A DNA stretch of 64,000 nt from Coleofasciculus sp937127375 (lineage in GTDB: Bacteria; Cyanobacteriota; Cyanobacteriia; Cyanobacteriales; Coleofasciculaceae), in assembly GCA_040218875.1 (NCBI GenBank), contig JAVJQP010000027.1. The stretch is one strand, 5' to 3'. The notes under the pieces are model-generated. The model had not been told where the DNA came from. It was given only the letters and a program-made list of their open reading frames with translations, and searched no databases. A program made the translations under genes and the position numbers. The first letter of the stretch is position 1; each line of letters starts with the position of its first letter. Shown here piece after piece: positions 59,810 to 64,000 of the stretch.

Positions 59810-60054
59810 ACGATTAACGCCAGAACCTAGAAAACTGCATAGCAAAATACAGTAAATTAGCTCATCGACACAGGTCACGCGATCGCTGAAACCCTCATTT
59901 TTCCGTTGAGGTGTGTCGATGGAAGTCTAGGTAAGGGTTTTGGACGATGAAAACCGGAGATTTTTGTCAATAAGCGCTGAGTAATTGACAATAAAAAAAG
60001 GTGTGTAGATTTGGCGTCTGAAACTCGCTCTCTGTAAGGTTTCCTGAGCGAACT
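59810..60054 (+). promoter_or_regulatory. Leader of CRISPR array 2
   Basis: This roughly 245-bp stretch adjoins the first repeat on the 5' side. It holds a CATCGACAC inverted repeat, a HIP1 site and A/T-rich segments (GACAATAAAAAAAGGTG). The crRNA-tag end of the repeat (GATGGAAAC) points away from it, as expected for a leader. Confidence 0.55.
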
Positions 60055-60827
60055 CTTGACAAGCCCACTTCCCCGAAAGGGGATGGAAACTATATCCTAC
60101 AACTGAACTGAGTAAACTCTCTTCCTCTCTTGACAAGCCCACTTCCCCGAAAGGGGATGGAAACTCCATGAAATTCTCCTTTCTGGAAATCTAATGACTT
60201 GACAAGCCCACTTCCCCGAAAGGGGATGGAAACGGGTTGGATAATTTGCTTGTTCAGCTGTTCGGGTGCTTGACAAGCCCACTTCCCCGAAAGGGGATGG
60301 AAACGCTTGGGCTTCTTCACCACCAACTTCGAGAGTAATCTTGACAAGCCCACTTCCCCGAAAGGGGATGGAAACATTTCCTGTGAGGACACGATACATG
60401 TCTCGCTGGGTTATGTTCTTGACAAGCCCACTTCCCCGAAAGGGGATGGAAACTATGGAGTAGTCGCGCCTTGAATAGGGATCGATAAATACTTGACAAG
60501 CCCACTTCCCCGAAAGGGGATGGAAACTTCTGCTATAAAACAAAACCAGTCTAGAGACTAGTCCTTGACAAGCCCACTTCCCCGAAAGGGGATGGAAACG
60601 TCTTCCCCTCCAATTGGACGAATTAACTTACCTTTTCCTTGACAAGCCCACTTCCCCGAAAGGGGATGGAAACTGTTGAACTCGGCTACGCCAGCATCTA
60701 ACGACGGACTGCCTGACTTGACAAGCCCACTTCCCCGAAAGGGGATGGAAACTTTCTGATAACACTTTCTGATTTTTCAGAAAAAATAGGACTTGACAAG
60801 CCCACTTCCCCGAAAGGGGATGGAAAC
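60055..60827 (+). CRISPR. CRISPR array 2 (11 repeats, 10 spacers)
   Basis: The 36-bp repeat begins CTTGACAAGCCCACTTCC, contains the stem CCCCGAAAGGGG and ends GATGGAAAC. Starts are 60055, 60129, 60198, 60269, 60340, 60418, 60492, 60564, 60638, 60717 and 60792; all copies look identical. Spacers are 38, 33, 35, 35, 42, 38, 36, 38, 43 and 39 bp. The ATGGAAAC end is the type III-style tag in + orientation. It sits between csx3 and cas6, so it belongs with the type III-D-like genes. Confidence 0.97.
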
Positions 60828-60958
60828 CCTTGTATTTTCGTGAGTAACAGGGAAAATAGATCAATTTATTGGCGTCAGTGACTTTACACGCCAGAAATTA
60901 GACGCAGCTTAAATAAGTTAGCTTGGCAGGGTATTTTTGATCAGGGAGAGAATAGCTG

Positions 60959-61234
60959 ATGTCACAAACCAATTGGATTCGTGTCTTAGAGGCTAATAAA
61001 TTGATGCGATCGCGCCAAGAGGTGATCGCCTTTGAAACGGCGTTAGCTGAACTAGCTAAGCATCCTCAAACCGAGGATTTACCCACTTTACATCTCATTT
61101 TCGATGATCGCTGTGAACAGCCAGAGGTCATGTTTAGTCTGCTTCATTATTTCATCCGTCAATTGCTTGAAGACAGCGCTACTCGGCATTTAACCGATCT
61201 GAATTCGCCAGGAGAGTTAATGAAACAGGTTTGA
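60959..61234 (+). CDS. Small conserved hypothetical protein
   Basis: The 91-residue protein begins MSQTNWIRVLEANKLMRSRQ. A helical pattern (VIAFETALAELAKHPQTEDL) is followed by PTLHLIFDDRCEQPEVMFSL and LHYFIRQLLEDSATRHLTDL. The FDD...EVMFSLLHYF pattern recalls the alpha-helical repeat of some immunity proteins, but this is only an impression. It sits between array 2 and cas6, 131 bases past the last repeat, and could be a passenger or a short locus component. Confidence 0.5.
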   Translation: MSQTNWIRVLEANKLMRSRQEVIAFETALAELAKHPQTEDLPTLHLIFDDRCEQPEVMFSLLHYFIRQLLEDSATRHLTDLNSPGELMKQV

Positions 61235-61297
61235 GACAACTCAGTCTACCCTATATATATAGAATCAACCCCTTAAAAATCCGGCATTCACCCCATC

Positions 61298-62422
61298 ATG
61301 GCACCCCGCAAACGCCGCCAAACCCAACCCCCTCCATCCCGCCATCCTTGGGCGGCGGATACGGAATTAGTCGGACTTGTCTTAGAATTAACCGCCAACG
61401 CCCCAGACTCCCTCTATACTCAATACACCGTCGGACTCCACGCCTGGTTCTTAGATCAAGTCCGCCAAACCAACCCCGAACTCTCCGCCTATCTCCATGA
61501 TGGTCAATCCGAGAAACCCTTCACCCTCTCCCGCTTAGACGGAGACTTCCTCACCTCTGGAAAAACCCTCAAACTCAAACCCAATACCACCTACCGTTGG
61601 TACATCACCGCCCTTTACCAACCCCTAAGCCGATGGCTAGCCGAATGGGTTGATCACCTGCCAGATATGATTAAATTACGCCGTGCTGTCCTGAAAATTA
61701 GCCATTGGCACATCGCTTTAGCACCAACCACGTATCCTAACTTATTCACCCCAACCCCCACCCACCCCCAATCCCTAAGCCTCAGCTTCCTCACCCCCAC
61801 CAGCTTTCGCCGCAAGGGACACCATTTCCCCTTACCGGTTCCCACGAATCTCTTCCACAGCTACTTGCGGCGCTGGAATAATTTTTCTGATCGCCCCTTT
61901 AACCAAACCGCCTTTTTAGACTGGGTAGAAGAAAATGTCGTGATTCAGCGTCACCGTTTAGAATCGATGAAAGTCGCAGCAGGAAAGAAAGGAGTCGTCA
62001 CCGGATTCACAGGTGCGATCGCGTTAGGACTGGACTCAGGTGCCAGCCAACACCCAGAATTTAGCCAATTATTCCATACCTTAGCCCAATTTGCCCCCTA
62101 CTGCGGCACGGGACACAAAACCCCCTTTGGTTTAGGACAAACTCGCCTAGGCTGGTTATCCCCTGAAACCCCCGCCCTCCCTTCAATAGAAACCCTATTA
62201 GCCGAACGCATCAGCGAATTAACCCAACAGTTTCTCGCCCAACGCCAGCGCCAGGGAGGAAATCGGGCGCAAGACATCGCCGAAACCTGGGCGACTATAT
62301 TAGCCCGACGAGAAATGGGTGAATCCTTAAACGCGATCGCAGATGATCTAGATATGCGCTACCAAACCGTCAAAACTTACGCCAAATTAGCCCGTCGTGC
62401 CATCTTGAACAATGACAGATAA
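61298..62422 (+). CDS. cas6: Cas6 crRNA endoribonuclease with C-terminal HTH-like domain
   Basis: The 374-residue protein has Cas6 features: N-terminal ferredoxin-like strand VGLVLELTANAPDSLYTQYT, helix VGLHAWFLDQVRQTNPELSA with a His in the usual place, the central FTLSRLDGDF, and the C-terminal Gly loop GTGHKTPFGLGQTRLGW (near residue 270-286). The final 70 residues (AQDIAETWATILARREMGES, LNAIADDLDMRYQTVKTYAK) form a helix-turn-helix-like unit of Cas6 proteins from some cyanobacteria, which may bind the repeat or the complex. It should process array 2 transcripts. It is separated from the other cas genes by the array and is transcribed away from them. Confidence 0.85.
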   Translation: MAPRKRRQTQPPPSRHPWAADTELVGLVLELTANAPDSLYTQYTVGLHAWFLDQVRQTNPELSAYLHDGQSEKPFTLSRLDGDFLTSGKTLKLKPNTTYRWYITALYQPLSRWLAEWVDHLPDMIKLRRAVLKISHWHIALAPTTYPNLFTPTPTHPQSLSLSFLTPTSFRRKGHHFPLPVPTNLFHSYLRRWNNFSDRPFNQTAFLDWVEENVVIQRHRLESMKVAAGKKGVVTGFTGAIALGLDSGASQHPEFSQLFHTLAQFAPYCGTGHKTPFGLGQTRLGWLSPETPALPSIETLLAERISELTQQFLAQRQRQGGNRAQDIAETWATILARREMGESLNAIADDLDMRYQTVKTYAKLARRAILNNDR

Positions 62423-62432
62423 CAAATATTTG

Positions 62433-63015
62433 TGTAGGGGCGGGTTTAGGGACAATTGTAGGGGCGGGTTTAGGCACAATCGTAGGGGCGGGTTTAGGCA
62501 CAATCGTAGGGGCGGGTTTAGGGAATCAATTCAGATATTCACCAATAACGGAACAACAAAACCCGCCCTCTTCACCAATAACGGAACAACAAAACCCGCC
62601 CTCTTCACCAATAACGGAACAACAAAACCCGCCCTCTTCACCAATAACCGAACAACAAAACCCGCCCTCTTCACCAATAACGGAACAACAAAACCCGCCC
62701 TCTTCACCAATAACGGAACAACAAAACCCGCCCTCTTCACCAATAACCGAACAACAAAACCCGCCCTCTTCACCACCAACGGAACAACAAAACCCGCCCT
62801 CTTCACCCCTAACCGAACAACAAAACCCGCCCTCTTCACCCCTAACCGAACAACAAAACCCGCCCTCTTCACCCCTAACCGAACAACAAAACCCGCCCTC
62901 TTCACCCCTAACGGAACAACAAAACCCGCCCTCTTCACCACCAACGGAACAACAAAACCCGCCCTCTTCACCCCTAACGGAACAACAAAACCCGCCCTCT
63001 TCACCACTAACGGAA
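62433..63015. repeat. Amplified arms of one palindromic element
   Basis: Left part: four units starting GTAGGGGCGGGTTTAGG at 62433, 62458, 62482 and 62506. Right part: fourteen 33-bp units (TTCACCAATAACGGAACAAC then AAAACCCGCCCTC) from 62538 to 62999 plus a partial unit. Variants of the middle triplets (AATAAC, CCTAAC, CCAACG) cluster in blocks. The 33-bp length leaves long open frames on both strands, but these are repeat artefacts. Confidence 0.95.
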
Positions 63016-63114
63016 TAACTTGCACCCCAAACCTTTCCGATGTTGTGAGTTTCGCCAAAAAAACGGGAATCCTGAATCTAAGAAGGACAAAAGACAAAGA
63101 ATGAGATTCCCCCA

Positions 63115-63576
63115 ATGATGCAAAAACTGTCTACACCAACAATCGAATCCGGACAATCACTACTGGGGCTACATCTAATCAGTCTCCTCATCGGATACAC
63201 CCTAGCCGGTTGGTTATTATCCCTTTATCAAGCCCCGGCGCTAATTTGGCTAGGAACCCAAGCCGTCACCGTACACTTAGCTTGGCGAGGCAAAAGCGCG
63301 ATCGCATTAGCCATCACTTGGGTAATTGGTGTTGTCTGGATCGGCACCCTAGCCAGGGCGTACCCTCCCAGCCTGCGTTTCAATTTTCAACTGTTAGTCA
63401 TCGCCTTATTTTTGATCTGGATTTTAGGCATAATTCTAGCCTTTGGTGTAGCCTTTGCCAAACAACCGATACAAGCCACCGGATTAAAAAACACTCAAGC
63501 CTTTTGGTTTTTAGTCACCCTAGCTTTTAGTGGCTTAGCCGTCGGTCGAATTCTGGACATGATGGTTATACGTTAA
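63115..63576 (+). CDS. Hypothetical membrane protein, four to five spans
   Basis: The 153-residue protein is very hydrophobic. Spans are visible around LLGLHLISLLIGYTLAGWLL, PALIWLGTQAVTVHLAWRGK, AIALAITWVIGVVWIGTLAR, LLVIALFLIWILGIILAFGV and FWFLVTLAFSGLAVGRILDM. No family or function is recognised. Start MMQKLSTPTIESGQ is preceded by a GATTCC-rich spacer without a strong ribosome site. Confidence 0.55.
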   Translation: MMQKLSTPTIESGQSLLGLHLISLLIGYTLAGWLLSLYQAPALIWLGTQAVTVHLAWRGKSAIALAITWVIGVVWIGTLARAYPPSLRFNFQLLVIALFLIWILGIILAFGVAFAKQPIQATGLKNTQAFWFLVTLAFSGLAVGRILDMMVIR

Positions 63577-63931
63577 TCGTTGATCGAGCAACAGGCAGAA
63601 AGCCGAAGCATTATTACGGCTACCTTTTCGTACCAGTGATTCAATATATCCTAATCTGAATGATACTGACTGAAGAGAAATGTTACTGACTGGTATGGTG
63701 GTGGGCAGTGCCCACCCTACAGGATATCCGGCTTGTAGTAAAAGCTTCAGCCCTATACTCTGTTGGGTTCAGCGAAGTCGAAACCCAACCTACAATCTCA
63801 AACGCCAGGAAATAACATTCCGAAACCTCAAGCTAAAAAACCGGGTAATCGTTTTAACCCGTTTTAACGGGTTTAAGCTTTAAGCCAGAACTTTAGTTCT
63901 CGGCTTCAATCTTTATCAAGGAGACAAAAAC
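63577..63931. repeat. Repeat-rich spacer
   Basis: A GTGGGCAGTGCCCACCCTAC hairpin (63700-63720) is followed, reversed, by the 150-bp family (GCCAGGAAATAACATTCCG, AACCCGTTTTAACGGGTTTA, AGAACTTTAGTTCTCGGC; 63800-63905). No gene. Confidence 0.75.
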
Positions 63932-63982
63932 ATGAAAACTTCAACCTTACCGGGACAATCCCAGCCAAAAATACCCAACTAT
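63932..63982 (+). CDS. Start of a gene cut by contig end
   Basis: ATG at 63932 follows CAAGGAGACAAAAAC, a good ribosome site, and reads MKTSTLPGQSQPKIPNY before the sequence becomes adapter. Only 17 residues are real, too few to name the family. Confidence 0.5.
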
Positions 63983-64000
63983 AGATCGGAAGAGCACACG
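63983..64000 (+). other. Illumina TruSeq adapter contamination
   Basis: The last 18 bases, AGATCGGAAGAGCACACG, are the start of the Illumina TruSeq read-1 adapter. They are not genomic. The contig was therefore extended by an untrimmed read with a short insert. Confidence 0.96.

Noticed and set aside
62412..63115. Long open frames on both strands through the 33-bp repeat
   Set aside because: The unit length is divisible by three and has no stop in several frames, so both strands stay open. The products are pure 11-residue repeats with no ribosome site or family.

Overview
The window looks like a draft-assembly contig from a filamentous cyanobacterium, perhaps a Coleofasciculus/Microcoleus-type organism. 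The evidence is the many HIP1 octamers (GCGATCGC), photosystem genes (psbU, psb34), a lumenal cyclophilin of the CYP38/TLP40 type, the efp-accB pair, several Uma2 and Rpn-family genes, and a heavy load of short palindromic dispersed repeats. The species guess is inference. The left edge lies inside a tandem repeat also found at 14341-14467, and the last 18 bases are Illumina TruSeq adapter, so both ends are assembly boundaries.

Layout. 0.2-2.3 kb: an ArsP/DUF318-type permease and a wrecked two-component system. 2.3-4.9 kb: a guanidine-I riboswitch with an expression-platform terminator, followed by the Ni-dependent guanidine hydrolase gene gdmH and its HypA/HypB-like nickel chaperone genes. 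4.9-7.8 kb: a CsbD-like exported protein, a Uma2 gene, dispersed repeats and a small cas-less CRISPR array with a decayed old end. 7.9-10.6 kb: a copper P-type ATPase with a repeat element inserted in frame, and a truncated cupredoxin-like gene. 11-46 kb: mostly ordinary chromosomal genes (SLH/GHL10 protein, cobA-hemD fusion, thiL, cyclophilin, efp, accB, mnmG, nadB, psbU, peroxiredoxin, cysK, nadK, adenylate cyclase, pepP) mixed with Uma2/Rpn paralogues, gene remnants and repeats.

47-62.5 kb: a type III-D-like CRISPR-Cas locus. The minus-strand operon runs cas10, a Csm3-like RAMP, csx10, a putative cas11, a CARF effector, a second Csm3-like RAMP, then nine tandem repeat elements, a PD-(D/E)XK-like passenger gene, a third RAMP, csx19, a fourth RAMP, and a 205-residue protein of unknown function. 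Upstream lie a Csx3 (Crn3) ring-nuclease-like gene, an 11-repeat array with its own promoter, and a plus-strand cas6 with a C-terminal helix-turn-helix-like extension. No cas1 or cas2 is present. Cas10 keeps GGDD but shows no HD pair, so the inferred output is cyclic oligoadenylate signalling to the CARF protein, switched off by Csx3, alongside RNA cleavage by the Cas7 backbone.

The strongest window-wide pattern is repeat invasion. A roughly 60-bp element bounded by GGGGCGGGTTT / AAACCCGCCCC occurs at more than ten sites. It sits inside an ATPase coding region, in a truncated response regulator, as nine tandem copies in the cas operon, and once with its two arms separately amplified (4 and 14 copies). 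Several other palindrome families (26-bp GAGACG palindromes, GTGGGCATTGCCCAC hairpins, CCGTTAAAACGGG hairpins) lie at gene ends. No tRNA or rRNA gene was recognised.
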